Assembly: GCA_902586925.1 (NCBI GenBank)
Contig: CACIJE010000002.1
Location: 1 to 64,000, forward strand
Source of the DNA: an uncultured SAR86 cluster bacterium
Lineage (GTDB): Bacteria > Pseudomonadota > Gammaproteobacteria > Magnimaribacterales > D2472
Reading direction: 5' to 3'
Length of the DNA stretch: 64,000 nucleotides
Position numbers and translations under genes: made by a program. Below, one piece after another: positions 18,780-30,640 of the stretch; position 1 is the first letter of the stretch; each line of letters begins with the position of its first letter. The notes below the pieces were generated by a model that was not told where the DNA came from, did no database searches, and saw nothing but the letters and a program-made list of their open reading frames with translations.

Positions 18780-19424
18780 CTAAATTCCATTTATAGATAC
18801 AATAACTCCAAAGTGGGGATGGTCAAAAAAGTGAATCTCATTATCAAAAATTCTTTTTTCAACATCAATAAATATTTTTATATTATTGTTACTATTTTCT
18901 AAAGTGCCTAAATACAATTTTAGAACTATGTGCATAAATCTTTTTTTATAAAATTTTAGAAAAAATCCATATTTTTTTTTGTCTTCATATTGTAAAAATT
19001 TTGATGATTCTAAACTTGGTATTGTTTGTATCCATGATTTGGAGTCAATTAATTGATATTCAGAATTTTGATTAATCTTATTTTTTAATTTTTCTAATAT
19101 ATTTAAGTCTGAACTATCTCTAAAAATAGGTTCTGGTAGCATCGATAAACTAAGCTCATTATTACTGAATAGATTTTCATAATAGCTAGACATATTTGAA
19201 AAATTACTATATTGGAATTCTTTTTTTGAAGAATTTTGATCAGACAAATAAATAATATCCTCAAAGGGTATCTCTAATGTGCTTTTGAAGGTTTCATTAG
19301 TTTCAAAGTCAGCGTACTTGAAAATAATTAATTCAACTTTGAATTCATTAATAACATTATCTTGACCGAATAAAAGACATGGCAACATAAATAAAAAAAG
19401 AAAATTAAATTTATAACAGTTCAT
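18780..19424 (-). CDS. CsiV-like periplasmic protein
   Basis: Signal peptide then FKVELIIFKYADFETNETF; immediately downstream of mfd, the usual CsiV position; C-terminal IDVEKRIFDNEIHFFDHPHFGVIVSI. Confidence 0.68.
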   Translation of the reverse strand: MNCYKFNFLFLFMLPCLLFGQDNVINEFKVELIIFKYADFETNETFKSTLEIPFEDIIYLSDQNSSKKEFQYSNFSNMSSYYENLFSNNELSLSMLPEPIFRDSSDLNILEKLKNKINQNSEYQLIDSKSWIQTIPSLESSKFLQYEDKKKYGFFLKFYKKRFMHIVLKLYLGTLENSNNNIKIFIDVEKRIFDNEIHFFDHPHFGVIVSINGI

Positions 19425-22400
19425 CTAAAAGTAAATTAACATTTTTTCTTCTAATATTTGAGTCTAATTCATTTAATTTATATATAAACTTATGACTTCG
19501 ATCAATTTGATATTTTTCTGGATACTTAGCAGCTAAATTAATGAGCTTATTTAATAACAAGTCACTAATATTATTTGTTAGTTCTATATTGGTATTTTTT
19601 TGATTAGATTTGACAGACTTGATTCCATTTTTTACTAATCGTAAATTTATCTTTTTATTATCAATTAAATTTAATGTTTCCTTTGGTATTTTTCCACATC
19701 TATCTTCTAAATTTGAAGATAAAATTTTAAGGTCATCATGTGATTCAACATTATTTATTTTTTTATAAATTTTTAATCTTTCAATAGGCGAGGGCAAATA
19801 ATTCTCATTTATATAAGCTGAATCATAAAAATTAATTTCTATATCGAGATTTATATTGTTAACCCCTTCTTTTTGAGATTTAATCGCATCTTTTAACATT
19901 GATAAGTATAAAGACATTCCAATATTATCAATATGACCACTTTGTTTATCACCAAGCATCTCGCCTCCACCTCTTATTTCAAGATCTTCTTGAGCTATCA
20001 TGAAACCCTCTCCAAGATTTGAATGTCTTATTATTGAATCTAACCTATTTCTTGATAACTTTGGAATATCCATAGTCGGTATTAAAAAGTAACAATAACC
20101 TTGTTTTTGAGATCTTCCGACTCTTCCACGTAATTGGTGAAGTTGAGAGAGCCCAAAATTATGTGAATTTATTATTATCATAGTATTTGCATTTGAAATA
20201 TCTAAACCCATCTCAATAATTGTTGTACATATCAATCCATCAATTTCACCATTTTTAAATTCATTCATTATTTTTCTAATCTCTACTTTAGATAACCTTC
20301 CATGAGCGATTGCTACATTGAAATTAGGGAGTATATAATCTATTTCTTTTTTCAGAGCTTCCATTTTACTTATATCATTTTGAACAATAAAACATTGCCC
20401 ACCTCTAATTTTCTCCCGTGAAAGAGCTTCTTTAAGAAGTTGAGATGTTTGAACTTTAAGAAATGACTTTATACTGACTCTATTAGCTGGAGGAGTCTGC
20501 AAGAATGAAAACTCCTTTAATCCTGAAAATACTAGATTCATTGTTCTTGGTATTGGCGTTGCTGATAAATAAAGAATATGAATATTTGATTGTTTATCTT
20601 TAATATAATTTTTTTGTTTAATACCAAACTTGTGTTCTTCATCAATCACAAGAAGTCCTGTATTGCCAAAATTGATATTGTTGTTAAAAACAATATGTGT
20701 GGTTATTAAAATATCAATTTTTTTACTATTAAACTCTTGAATAATCTTATCTTTATTTTTTTTTGTGTTAAACCTATTTAATTTTTGAATAGAAACTGGA
20801 AAGTTTTCAAATCTTTTTAAAAATGAATTATAGTGTTGCTCACACAAGATTGTACTTGGAGTTATGACTATAACTTGTTTATCAGAAAAAACTGAAATAA
20901 AAGCAGATCTCATTGCGACTTCTGTTTTACCAAATCCGACATCACCACACAAAACTCTGTTCATTGGTTTGACTAAAGATAAGTCTTTTTTTATAGATAA
21001 AATTGATTCTAATTGATCTGGAGTTTCAATATAGGGAAACTCATTTTCAAAATCTGATAATAACTTCTCATCAACTTTTAAACTTGTTGAGTTTGAGTTA
21101 TTCCTTCTTGATTCAATATCTAATATTTCTGCAGCATGATCAAATACTCTATTAGCAGCTTTTTTCTTTTTTACCGACCACTTAGATGAGGAAAGTGAAT
21201 CTAAATTAACATCAACATCAGCATTTTTATGATAATTTGAAATTTTACTTATATTTTTTAAGGGCACATATAAAATCTCATTGTCTGCATAAATTATTTT
21301 AAGATATTCACCAAACCTATTATCTGCCTCAATTAACTCCAATCCGTCATATATACCTAATCCATAATCCTCATGAATGACAAAATCTTTTTTATCAAAC
21401 AAATCATATAATCTCTCCTTTTTAATTGTTTGTCTGTTTGAAACTTGGATTTTATAGGTTGATTTATTTACGAATTCTTTATGGATAATTAGTATATTTT
21501 TATCAAGAACATGCATAGGTCTTACAATTTCACCATACATTATCGATATATCTTTATGTATTTCATTTATATGATTAATCACTGAAGCTTTAGTGGAATA
21601 CTTCACTTTTAATTTCTCAAGTTCTGATGGAATAGATGTGATGATTACAACTTTTTTATCAATCACTTTTGATAAAAGAGATTCTTCTAATTCTTTAAAA
21701 GAATTATATTTAAAGTTAATTTCATCAGTTTCTAAAGTATGTATTGATGATATAAACTCAAAAATATCATCAGAATTTACAAATAAATCAGATGGTTTTA
21801 TTAGTGGTCTATTTGAATCATTTGTTTCATCTTCAAATCTCTCATTTATTAACAATTCGTAATTTCCAACTTCATCAATTAGTTCATCACACTTTATATA
21901 GTCATATTCACAAAAAAGCTCTTTAAATGAGCATGTTTCATTAAAAAAAAAGGGGAAATACACCTCAACACCCTCAGGGTTTTTAAAATTCTTTATTTCT
22001 TGAAAAATACTGCAGTATCTTTCATCCTCATTGACAAAATAATCTCTCCATCTATCAATAAACATTGATATTTTATTATCATCAAGGTTAAAAAAACTTC
22101 CTTTGGATAGAGAAAATTTATCTAATTTTTTGATAGAGAGCTGTGATTCAACATCAAAGAATCTTATTGATTCTATTTGTTCGTCAAATATCTCAATTCT
22201 TAAAGGGTTTTTATACATAGGAGAATAAATATCTGTTATTCCACCTCTTACTGAATATTCGTTGATATTTTCTATATTTACTTTTTTTTGATAGTTTAAT
22301 GATTCAATAATTTTAGTTAAATTTTCTGTTGATAGTTTGTCACCTAAATTAAAATTTTCTCTTGATTTATAAAAGTGCCTATTAGGAAATTTCTCAAATA

Positions 22401-22692
22401 AATTTTTTACGGAACTTATTAAAATATGTTTCGTTTTTTTGCTTTCATTAATAATTTTAAATCTTTCTTTCGTAATTTTTTCAGGAATTGAAAAGTGATC
22501 ATATGGAAGAATATCATTTTCAGGAAAGTAACTTATTAACTCTTTATCCATTAATAGACATAATTCGTTATAAATATATTTTGATTCAAAGCTATCCTTT
22601 GCAATCAGGCATATAGAATTAGAAGATTTATCAAAATATTCGCTAATACAATATGCATAATTTTGATAATTAATTTGTTTATTTTTAAGCAT
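19411..22692 (-). CDS. mfd: Transcription-repair coupling factor
   Basis: 1093 aa; MNRVLCGDVGFGKTEVAMRSAF, LLVIDEEHKFGIKQK, LYLSATPIPRTMNLVFSGLKEFS, QLHQLRGRVGRSQKQGYCYF. Confidence 0.96.
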   Translation of the reverse strand: MLKNKQINYQNYAYCISEYFDKSSNSICLIAKDSFESKYIYNELCLLMDKELISYFPENDILPYDHFSIPEKITKERFKIINESKKTKHILISSVKNLFEKFPNRHFYKSRENFNLGDKLSTENLTKIIESLNYQKKVNIENINEYSVRGGITDIYSPMYKNPLRIEIFDEQIESIRFFDVESQLSIKKLDKFSLSKGSFFNLDDNKISMFIDRWRDYFVNEDERYCSIFQEIKNFKNPEGVEVYFPFFFNETCSFKELFCEYDYIKCDELIDEVGNYELLINERFEDETNDSNRPLIKPSDLFVNSDDIFEFISSIHTLETDEINFKYNSFKELEESLLSKVIDKKVVIITSIPSELEKLKVKYSTKASVINHINEIHKDISIMYGEIVRPMHVLDKNILIIHKEFVNKSTYKIQVSNRQTIKKERLYDLFDKKDFVIHEDYGLGIYDGLELIEADNRFGEYLKIIYADNEILYVPLKNISKISNYHKNADVDVNLDSLSSSKWSVKKKKAANRVFDHAAEILDIESRRNNSNSTSLKVDEKLLSDFENEFPYIETPDQLESILSIKKDLSLVKPMNRVLCGDVGFGKTEVAMRSAFISVFSDKQVIVITPSTILCEQHYNSFLKRFENFPVSIQKLNRFNTKKNKDKIIQEFNSKKIDILITTHIVFNNNINFGNTGLLVIDEEHKFGIKQKNYIKDKQSNIHILYLSATPIPRTMNLVFSGLKEFSFLQTPPANRVSIKSFLKVQTSQLLKEALSREKIRGGQCFIVQNDISKMEALKKEIDYILPNFNVAIAHGRLSKVEIRKIMNEFKNGEIDGLICTTIIEMGLDISNANTMIIINSHNFGLSQLHQLRGRVGRSQKQGYCYFLIPTMDIPKLSRNRLDSIIRHSNLGEGFMIAQEDLEIRGGGEMLGDKQSGHIDNIGMSLYLSMLKDAIKSQKEGVNNINLDIEINFYDSAYINENYLPSPIERLKIYKKINNVESHDDLKILSSNLEDRCGKIPKETLNLIDNKKINLRLVKNGIKSVKSNQKNTNIELTNNISDLLLNKLINLAAKYPEKYQIDRSHKFIYKLNELDSNIRRKNVNLLLDELL

Positions 22693-22753
22693 CTAGTTGT
22701 GTATAATGAGGTCCTTATTCTATCAATCAATTTAAATATATAAAGAAATAATT

Positions 22754-23935
22754 ATGGATATAAACTTTAGCAAAGAAGATAGTGCTTTTAGAGATGAGGT
22801 TAGGGATTGGCTCTCTAATGATTATCCTAAGCATGTAAAAGAAAAAACTGATAATGGTATAACAATCACTAAAGAGGATTTAGTTGATTTTCATAAAGCA
22901 TTATCTAAAAAGGGTTGGATGGGTTATAACTGGCCAGTTGAATACGGTGGAACTGGATGGTCTGCCTCAAAATTATATATATTCAATAAGGAACTTGGTT
23001 TGGCAGGTTGTCCTCCAATACTACCATTTGGTGTTGGAATGGTTGGTCCTGTTATTTATACCTTTGGTAATGAAGAGCAAAAAGAAAGATTTTTGCCTGA
23101 TATTCTAAATTTTAATACTTGGTGGTGCCAAGGTTACTCAGAACCAGGATCAGGATCGGATCTAGCGTCACTCAAGACCAAAGCTGTTTTAAGAAACGAT
23201 CTTGATGAAGATTATTATGTTGTGAATGGCTCAAAAACATGGACAACTCTTGCGCAAAATGCAGATTGGATTTTTTGTCTTGTAAGAACAGATAATAGTG
23301 GAATTAAACAAGAGGGTATTTCATTCTTGTTAATTGATATGAAGTCTCCAGGTATTGAAGTTAAACCGATTATAACTATTGATGGTGATCATGAAGTAAA
23401 TTCAGTGTTTTTAACTGATGTAAAAGTTCCAGCCAAAAATCTTATCGGTGAGGAAGGAAAGGGATGGACATACGCAAAATTTTTATTAGCGCATGAGAGA
23501 TTTGGTATTGCAGGTGTTGGAGCATCAATGCGACAACTTAATAGACTAAAAGATATTATTTCAAAATTAGATAATCCTGATTTAAAAAGGAAAGTTAATG
23601 ATTTAGAAGTTGCACTCTCAGCAATTGAAATTACCGAGTTAAGATTGCTATCTGCATTAGAAAATGGTGGTCATCCTGGTGCAGAATCATCAATATTGAA
23701 AATCAAAGGAACTGAAATGCAGCAAGCTTTATCTGAATTATTTGTTGAAGCTTCAGGGGAATATGCTCTTATGTATCCTGGTCCTAAAGGATATGAGAAT
23801 AATGATAAACCAGCAGGACCTGACTATGCTGCAGAGGGATTATCAGGATTTTTGAATTTAAGAAAAACTTCTATATATGGAGGAAGTAACGAGATTCAAA
23901 AAAACATTCTTTCTAAGTTTGTTCTCGGTGTCTAA
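22754..23935 (+). CDS. Acyl-CoA dehydrogenase
   Basis: WWCQGYSEPGSGSDLASLKTKA, FLTDVKVPAKNLIGEEGKGWTYAKFLLAHERF, YGGSNEIQKNILSKFVLG. Confidence 0.93.
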   Translation: MDINFSKEDSAFRDEVRDWLSNDYPKHVKEKTDNGITITKEDLVDFHKALSKKGWMGYNWPVEYGGTGWSASKLYIFNKELGLAGCPPILPFGVGMVGPVIYTFGNEEQKERFLPDILNFNTWWCQGYSEPGSGSDLASLKTKAVLRNDLDEDYYVVNGSKTWTTLAQNADWIFCLVRTDNSGIKQEGISFLLIDMKSPGIEVKPIITIDGDHEVNSVFLTDVKVPAKNLIGEEGKGWTYAKFLLAHERFGIAGVGASMRQLNRLKDIISKLDNPDLKRKVNDLEVALSAIEITELRLLSALENGGHPGAESSILKIKGTEMQQALSELFVEASGEYALMYPGPKGYENNDKPAGPDYAAEGLSGFLNLRKTSIYGGSNEIQKNILSKFVLGV

Positions 23936-23937
23936 TA

Positions 23938-25026
23938 ATGAACCTCAATTATAACGAAGAACAAACCATGCTTCGTGAACAGATTCAAAAATTCTGTGAG
24001 TCTGAATATGATTTTTATAAAAGAGAAGATATTGTTAAATCATCGGCTGATTATGACGAGAATGTTTGGAAGCTTTTTGCAGAGCAGGGTTGGCTATCCA
24101 TGCCATTCTCTGAACAATCAGGCGGTCTTGGCTTTGGGCCCATAGAGCTGTCTATATTGTTTGAGGAATTTGGTAAAGCATTGGTTATAGAGCCATATTT
24201 GTCTACTGTTGTTTTATCAGGCACTTTATTAGATAACTCTACATATAAAGATAGAAAAGAAATTATTGAACGAATATGTAATGGAGATATTCAAGTTTCT
24301 TTGGCATATGCTGAAGCTGAAAAAGGTTATGATTATTTATCCTCCAATACAACTTTTGATAATAATATACTTAATGGTACAAAAACTCTTGTTCTGAATG
24401 GTGCAAATGCTGAAAAATTAATAGTTACATGTGTTAAAGATGATATTTTTAATATTGTAATTCTTGACTCCAAAACTGAGGGTGTTTCAATTAACTCATT
24501 CTCAACTGTTGATGGTCAATCTTGTGCTGAGATATCTTTTGAAAACGTCAAATTGGACGAAACAAGCGTTATATCTTCAGGCGAAAACGCAATAGATTTA
24601 ATCAAACAAACAATAAATCTTGCAACACTTTGTGTTAGCGCAGAAGCTGTTGGTTGTATGGAATCATGCTATACAAAAACTTTGGAGTATACAAAAGGTA
24701 GAGAACAATTTGGTCAACCAATATCAAGTTTTCAAGTTCTTCAACATAGAATGGTGGATATGTTTATTGAATCTGAATTAGCCAAATCTCTTCTTATTAA
24801 AGCTATGCTTGAAGTAAATAATAGATCTGATGATATGTACAAACATGTTTCTGCACTTAAATCATATATTGGTAAATCCGGAAAAGTCTCTGCAAAAGAA
24901 GCTGTTCAACTCCATGGAGGTATGGGAGTTAGTGAAGAGATGATGATTGGTCATTATTTAAAAAAAATGGTTTCAATAGACGCACTATTTGGAAACGCAG
25001 ACTATCATTTAAATTCTTTTTCATAG
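23938..25026 (+). CDS. Acyl-CoA dehydrogenase family protein
   Basis: LFAEQGWLSMPFSEQSGGLGFGPIELSILFEEFGKAL, YTKGREQFGQPISSFQVLQHRMVDM, AVQLHGGMGVSEEMMIGHYLKK; tandem with the preceding gene. Confidence 0.92.
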   Translation: MNLNYNEEQTMLREQIQKFCESEYDFYKREDIVKSSADYDENVWKLFAEQGWLSMPFSEQSGGLGFGPIELSILFEEFGKALVIEPYLSTVVLSGTLLDNSTYKDRKEIIERICNGDIQVSLAYAEAEKGYDYLSSNTTFDNNILNGTKTLVLNGANAEKLIVTCVKDDIFNIVILDSKTEGVSINSFSTVDGQSCAEISFENVKLDETSVISSGENAIDLIKQTINLATLCVSAEAVGCMESCYTKTLEYTKGREQFGQPISSFQVLQHRMVDMFIESELAKSLLIKAMLEVNNRSDDMYKHVSALKSYIGKSGKVSAKEAVQLHGGMGVSEEMMIGHYLKKMVSIDALFGNADYHLNSFS

Positions 25027-25066
25027 ATTGCTTAGGTATTCTTTATAAACCATTTATAATCACAGA

Positions 25067-26569
25067 ATGAGCGATAATAGGGATATCAATCTCCAGTCTT
25101 CAAAAAGACAAAAACGCCTATTACCAGAGGATTCCTTCGGTGATTGGAAATGGAGAGAAGGTCTGGCTGAACTAATGGTTCCTATAATAGGGTCACTATA
25201 TCGAAACGGTATCAATATTCTTATTTACGGAAAGTCTCTTGTAAATGAGTCTCCTGTTGCAATTATGAAAGCACATAGATTTGCCAGACAATCTGATAAC
25301 AATGAATTGAGTGAATTAGAAACTTTCCCTATCCTAGAATATATAAGTTCATTAAATCTTGCTGATTGTGAAATTGATATTGGTGAAATTGCAGTTAAAT
25401 GTCCTTTTTTTGAGGATATTAAAAAAGATCCCTCTAAATTGCCTGCCTATTTAAATAAGGAATTAGAATCTGTAATAGATAAAAAATCTGATAGGCCTGA
25501 GGAACCCGCAAATATAGTACTTTATGGTTTTGGAAGGATTGGAAGACTTGTTGCAAGAATGATGACACAAACAACAGGTCCAGGTAATTATTTTAAATTA
25601 AGAGCAATTGTAATTCGTAAAGCTACCGATGATGATATATTTAAAAGGGCTAGCTTATTAACTAAAGACTCTGTTCATGGTCCTTTTGATGGAACTGTAA
25701 GAGTTGATGAAGATAATTCATGCTTAGTTATAAACGGTAACCCAGTAAAGATTATTTATGCATCTTGTCCTAATCAAGTTAGTTATAAAGACTACGATAT
25801 TAATGATCCCATTGTTATTGATAATACTGGTATTTGGCGTGATGAAAAAGAATTATCCGTACATATTCAATCTGGCGCATCAAAAGTCATATTAACAGCA
25901 CCTGCTAAAGGTAAAATTAAAAATATAGTCAACGGAATCAATGATTCTATTATCAGTGAAGGTGATAATCTTATTTCAGCTGCTTCATGCACTACAAATG
26001 CAATAGTTCCAATATTAAAATCTATAAATGATGAGTTTTCAATAAAAGGAGGCCATATTGAAACTGTTCATGCTTATACTAATGACCAAAATCTAATAGA
26101 TAACTTTCATAAGAAAGATAGAAGAGGTAGAGGAGCTCCTTTAAATATGGTTATTACATCTACTGGTGCCGTTAAAGCAGTTGCAAAAGCTCTACCTGAA
26201 TTAGAAGGTAAATTAACCGGTAATGCAATTAGAGTACCCACACCCAATGTTAGTTTGGCAATTTTGTCTCTTGAATTAAATAAAAAAGTCACTACAGAGA
26301 TAATTAATAATTTCCTTCGTTCAATTGCATTTCATTCAAAATATAGAGAAATAATTGGATATGTGAATTCTTCAGAGGTTGTTTCTACAGATTTTTATTC
26401 ATCACCTTTTGCAACAATTGTGGATTCTCAAGCCACTATAACGAATGAAAACAGAATTACACTATATTGTTGGTACGATAATGAATATGGTTATACCAAA
26501 CAAGTTATAAGTTTAGCAAAAAAAATAGCTAAAATTGATTTACCAAGATTACCTAAACCAATTAAATAA
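25067..26569 (+). CDS. gap: Glyceraldehyde-3-phosphate dehydrogenase, long form with ~130-aa N-terminal extension
   Basis: GFGRIGRLVARMM, SAASCTTNAIVPILKSINDEF, YDNEYGYTKQVI; 500 aa, upstream of nqr. Confidence 0.92.
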   Translation: MSDNRDINLQSSKRQKRLLPEDSFGDWKWREGLAELMVPIIGSLYRNGINILIYGKSLVNESPVAIMKAHRFARQSDNNELSELETFPILEYISSLNLADCEIDIGEIAVKCPFFEDIKKDPSKLPAYLNKELESVIDKKSDRPEEPANIVLYGFGRIGRLVARMMTQTTGPGNYFKLRAIVIRKATDDDIFKRASLLTKDSVHGPFDGTVRVDEDNSCLVINGNPVKIIYASCPNQVSYKDYDINDPIVIDNTGIWRDEKELSVHIQSGASKVILTAPAKGKIKNIVNGINDSIISEGDNLISAASCTTNAIVPILKSINDEFSIKGGHIETVHAYTNDQNLIDNFHKKDRRGRGAPLNMVITSTGAVKAVAKALPELEGKLTGNAIRVPTPNVSLAILSLELNKKVTTEIINNFLRSIAFHSKYREIIGYVNSSEVVSTDFYSSPFATIVDSQATITNENRITLYCWYDNEYGYTKQVISLAKKIAKIDLPRLPKPIK

Positions 26570-26652
26570 AAACATAGAATCAAAGACGCTTTAGCTTTAT
26601 AATTCTATTGTTTTTATTGTTACAAAAATAACTTTATAAAGGCACACAAAAA

Positions 26653-27972
26653 GTGATAAAAATATCAAAAGGTCTTGATTTACCCATATCAGGAGCGCCA
26701 TTAAATATAGTTTCAGATGAACCAAAGGTTTCATCTGTAGCAGTGCTATCTAATGACTTTGTAGGTATGAAACCAACAATGCTTGTAAAAGAGGGTGATT
26801 CTGTAAAAGCTGGACAAAAAATCTTTGAAGATAAAAAAAATATTGGTGTTTTTTATACATCCCCATGTGGTGGAATAGTCAGAAATATAAATAGAGGTGA
26901 TAAAAGAAAATTCTTATCTATTGAGCTTGACATTGATGATACTAATGAAGCGTTCAAATTCTTTGATATGGGCAACACATCGAATGAAATTAAAGAATGT
27001 CTCATAAATTCTGGTTACTGGAATTGTTTTAGAACTAGACCTTTTAACAGGACACCTAATGTAAATGATGTTCCAAGTGCTATCTTTATTAATTGTTGTG
27101 ATAGCAATCCTTTGTCAATGGATCCTTACAACATAATTTCCGTAAATGAAGCTGATTTTAGAGAAGGCCTTAGAGTTCTATCTCAATTATTTAAGTGCAA
27201 TATGAATCTGACATATCAAAATGATAATTTTGATATATCGAATGAAGATTTTGAATATTTTCAATTCAAAGGACCCCATCCATCAGGTCTATCAAGTACA
27301 CATATTTCTAAAATTTATCCTGTAAATCTTAATAGAACTGTTTGGACAATTAATTATCAAGACATTATTTCAATTGGTTTCTTGAAAAAAAATAATAAAA
27401 TAAGAACTTCAAAATTAATTTCTTTAGGTGGGCCATCTGTTCATGAACCATCGTTATTAAATGTAAGAGTTGGAGGAAATATTGATGAAATATGCGCTGG
27501 AAAACTTAAACCAAATTCACGCATAATTTCTGGATCTGTTCTTCATGGACACGAATCGGAAGGTGTTATGAATTATCTTGGATTTTACGATTCACAAATT
27601 TCAGCTATACCAGATGAAGTAAATAATATTTTCATGAATTGGTTAATGCCTGGCTCATCTTTACATTCGAAATTAAATGTCTTCATTTCATCTTTTATTA
27701 AACCTAAAAATTTTATTTTCAATACATCAATTGGAGGAGGAGATCGAGCTATAGTACCAATTTCTTCATATGAAGAAGTAATACCAATGGATATCTTGGT
27801 AACACAATTACTAAAAGCCTTAGTGGTGTCTGATATAGATATGGCAGTTGATTTAGGAATGCTGGAATTAGTCCCTGAAGATCTTGCGCTGTGTTCATAC
27901 GTTTGTCCGAGTAAATATGATTATTCATCAATACTCATGGATAATTTAAATAAGTTGTATCAAGAATCATGA
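26653..27972 (+). CDS. nqrA: Na+-translocating NADH:quinone reductase subunit A (GTG start)
   Basis: MIKISKGLDLPISGAP, VGMKPTMLVKEGDSVKAGQ, FIKPKNFIFNTSIGGGDRAIVPI; first gene of an intact nqr operon. Confidence 0.95.
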   Translation: MIKISKGLDLPISGAPLNIVSDEPKVSSVAVLSNDFVGMKPTMLVKEGDSVKAGQKIFEDKKNIGVFYTSPCGGIVRNINRGDKRKFLSIELDIDDTNEAFKFFDMGNTSNEIKECLINSGYWNCFRTRPFNRTPNVNDVPSAIFINCCDSNPLSMDPYNIISVNEADFREGLRVLSQLFKCNMNLTYQNDNFDISNEDFEYFQFKGPHPSGLSSTHISKIYPVNLNRTVWTINYQDIISIGFLKKNNKIRTSKLISLGGPSVHEPSLLNVRVGGNIDEICAGKLKPNSRIISGSVLHGHESEGVMNYLGFYDSQISAIPDEVNNIFMNWLMPGSSLHSKLNVFISSFIKPKNFIFNTSIGGGDRAIVPISSYEEVIPMDILVTQLLKALVVSDIDMAVDLGMLELVPEDLALCSYVCPSKYDYSSILMDNLNKLYQES

Positions 27973-29198
27973 AAGTACTGAGAGATTATCTTAATAACGT
28001 TAAACCAAATTTTGTTGGCGGCGGTAAATATACAAAATGGTTTCCACTGTTTGATGCTTTTGAGAACTTATTTTTTTCATATGGAAAAAAAACATCAAAT
28101 CCAATTCATGTCAGAGATGCTGTAGATATTCAAAAAGTCATGGTAACAGTTTGGCTTGCTGCATTCCCTGCAATGTTTTTTGGAATGTATAATCTTGGAG
28201 CAAATTCATTAGAATATTTGGACTTAATTGGACAACAAAATACTGGTGATTGGCACCATTATTTTGTAAGCATTGTGGGGTATGATTCAAATAGCTTTTT
28301 AAGTAAATTATGGTTTGGTGCCTGTTATTTCTTACCTATTTATTTTGTTGTTTTTGCTGTTGGAATTGCTTGGGAGGCGTTATTTGCAATTATTAGAAAA
28401 CATGAAATTAATGAGGGTGCCTTTGTATCTACAATTTTATTTTCACTTAGTTGTCCACCAGATATACCTCTTTGGCAAGCTGCAATGGGTATTTCGTTTG
28501 GCTTAGTTATTGGGAAAGAAATTTTTGGAGGAACTGGAAAAAATTTCTTAAATCCAGCATTGACTGGAAGAGCATTTTTATACTTTGCATATCCTGCTCA
28601 AATTTCAGGTGATAAGGTTTGGATAGCCGGTATATCTGATTACAATTTAATACCAGAAGGTTATAGTGGCGCTACTGCTTTAGGAGTTGCTGCTGAGAGT
28701 GGAATGGCAGGCATAACTAATTCTTATACATGGATGGATGCATTTTTAGGAAATATACCAGGTTCTGTTGGCGAGACATCAATTATTGCTATATTAATTG
28801 GACTTGCTGTATTGTTAATTACTAAAGTTGCATCATATCGAATTGTGTTAGGAACTTTTGTAGGAATGATCTTGATGTCGTCAATTTTAAATATTGTTGG
28901 TTCTGAGACAAATCCAATGTTTGCAATTCCTTGGTATTGGCATGCAGTAATTGGTAGTTTTGCATTTGGTCTTGTGTTCATGGCAACTGAACCAGTTTCA
29001 GGATCAGGCACCAATACCGGAAGATGGTTATATGGAATAGTTATAGGAGTAACTGTAATATTAATAAGAGTTATAAATCCAGCATTTCCTGAGGGAATGA
29101 TGTTAGCAATTTTATTTGCAAACCTTTTAGCGCCTGTTATTGATCACATGGTTATTATGTCAAATATAAAAAAACGAAAGGCTTTATATAATGAATGA
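27969..29198 (+). CDS. nqrB: Na+-NQR subunit B
   Basis: VRDAVDIQKVMVTVWLAAFPAMFFGMYN, GGTGKNFLNPALTGRAFLYFAYP, EGYSGATALG flavinylation-type motif. Confidence 0.96.
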   Translation: MKVLRDYLNNVKPNFVGGGKYTKWFPLFDAFENLFFSYGKKTSNPIHVRDAVDIQKVMVTVWLAAFPAMFFGMYNLGANSLEYLDLIGQQNTGDWHHYFVSIVGYDSNSFLSKLWFGACYFLPIYFVVFAVGIAWEALFAIIRKHEINEGAFVSTILFSLSCPPDIPLWQAAMGISFGLVIGKEIFGGTGKNFLNPALTGRAFLYFAYPAQISGDKVWIAGISDYNLIPEGYSGATALGVAAESGMAGITNSYTWMDAFLGNIPGSVGETSIIAILIGLAVLLITKVASYRIVLGTFVGMILMSSILNIVGSETNPMFAIPWYWHAVIGSFAFGLVFMATEPVSGSGTNTGRWLYGIVIGVTVILIRVINPAFPEGMMLAILFANLLAPVIDHMVIMSNIKKRKALYNE

Positions 29199-29964
29199 AT
29201 CTATAACTAAAACTATTGGTGTAGCATTTGCTGTATGTTTAATATGTTCACTCGTTGTATCAACATCTGCTGTAAGCTTAAGAGACCTACAAAAAGAAAA
29301 TAAACTTAATGATAAAAGAATTAAAATTCTTCAAGTAGCTGATATATATAATCCAGATCAATCAATCTCTGAACAATTTTCTCAATTAGAATCAAAATTT
29401 TTAGACTTCAATACAGGCATGATAATGAGCGAGTTCAATAATTACAATATTGATGAATACGATCAAATTCTTGTAACTAAAGATCCAAATTTATCTTCAA
29501 AAATTCCACAATCAGAAGACATAGCAATAATTAAAAATAGAGAGAATGTTGGTAAGATTTATTTTCTAAGAGATCAGATGGGTAAAATTGATAAATTAAT
29601 TTTACCGATTAGGGGTTATGGTTTATGGGGAACTCTATATGGATATATTTCAATAGAGGATGATTTTAATACTGTTTCTGGTATTGAATTTTATGAACAT
29701 AAAGAAACGCCTGGATTAGGAGCTGAAGTAGATAATCCAAAGTGGAAGTCTCAATGGAAAGGTAAAAAAATATATCAGGGTAATCAAGTTACTCTTGAAG
29801 TAATTAAAGGAAAAGTTGAGAAAGGTGATAAGGAAGCAGTGTATAAAGTTGATGGTTTATCAGGGGCAACAATTACTAGCAGAGGGGTAACAAATATGGT
29901 TGCTTATTGGTTTAGTGAATCTGGATATTCAAACTTATTTAAAGAACTTGATTATGAATCTTAA
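29191..29964 (+). CDS. nqrC: Na+-NQR subunit C
   Basis: [57 protein letters not shown] flavinylation motif. Confidence 0.96.
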   Translation: MNESITKTIGVAFAVCLICSLVVSTSAVSLRDLQKENKLNDKRIKILQVADIYNPDQSISEQFSQLESKFLDFNTGMIMSEFNNYNIDEYDQILVTKDPNLSSKIPQSEDIAIIKNRENVGKIYFLRDQMGKIDKLILPIRGYGLWGTLYGYISIEDDFNTVSGIEFYEHKETPGLGAEVDNPKWKSQWKGKKIYQGNQVTLEVIKGKVEKGDKEAVYKVDGLSGATITSRGVTNMVAYWFSESGYSNLFKELDYES

Positions 29965-30640
29965 GAGACATAGGGAAGTTGTACTTAATCCTCTAATTAA
30001 AGAGAATCCTATTACGCTTCAAATTCTTGGTATATGTTCAGCATTAGCTGTTACTAATAATTTGTCAGTAACCCTTGTTATGTGCGTTGCAGTGATAAGC
30101 GTTATTTCATTTTCAAATTTATTTATATCATTAATTAGAAACTACATTCCTTCAAGTATTAGAATTATTGTTCAAATGACCATCATTGCATCTCTTGTGA
30201 TCGTAGTGGATGAGTTACTTAAAGCATATGATTATGAAACCAGCAAGAAGCTGTCAGTCTTTGTAGGATTAATAATTACCAATTGTATTGTAATGGGAAG
30301 AGCTGAAGCATTTGCAATGAAAGAAAAGCCCTTACTGAGTTTTTTAGATGGTCTTGGTAATGGTATCGGTTACAGTATTATATTAATCGCTGTTGCTACA
30401 ATACGAGAATTATTTGGAGCAGGCACATTATTTGGTTATGAGATATTACCTCTTATATCAAATGGTGGTTGGTACATGGGAAACAATTTACTTTTACTTC
30501 CTCCAAGTTCATTTATTATAATTGGACTTTTCATATGGTTGATTAGGTCTGTTAAAACAGAGCAAGTCGAGGAAGATGATTTTGAGTTATCTGAACATTC
30601 AACGAGCCCTGATTTAACTAAAAGAGAAATAAATGTTTGA
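29954..30640 (+). CDS. nqrD: Na+-NQR subunit D
   Basis: [67 protein letters not shown] at 29954 fits known NqrD length better than the track start at 29900. Confidence 0.95.
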   Translation: MNLKRHREVVLNPLIKENPITLQILGICSALAVTNNLSVTLVMCVAVISVISFSNLFISLIRNYIPSSIRIIVQMTIIASLVIVVDELLKAYDYETSKKLSVFVGLIITNCIVMGRAEAFAMKEKPLLSFLDGLGNGIGYSIILIAVATIRELFGAGTLFGYEILPLISNGGWYMGNNLLLLPPSSFIIIGLFIWLIRSVKTEQVEEDDFELSEHSTSPDLTKREINV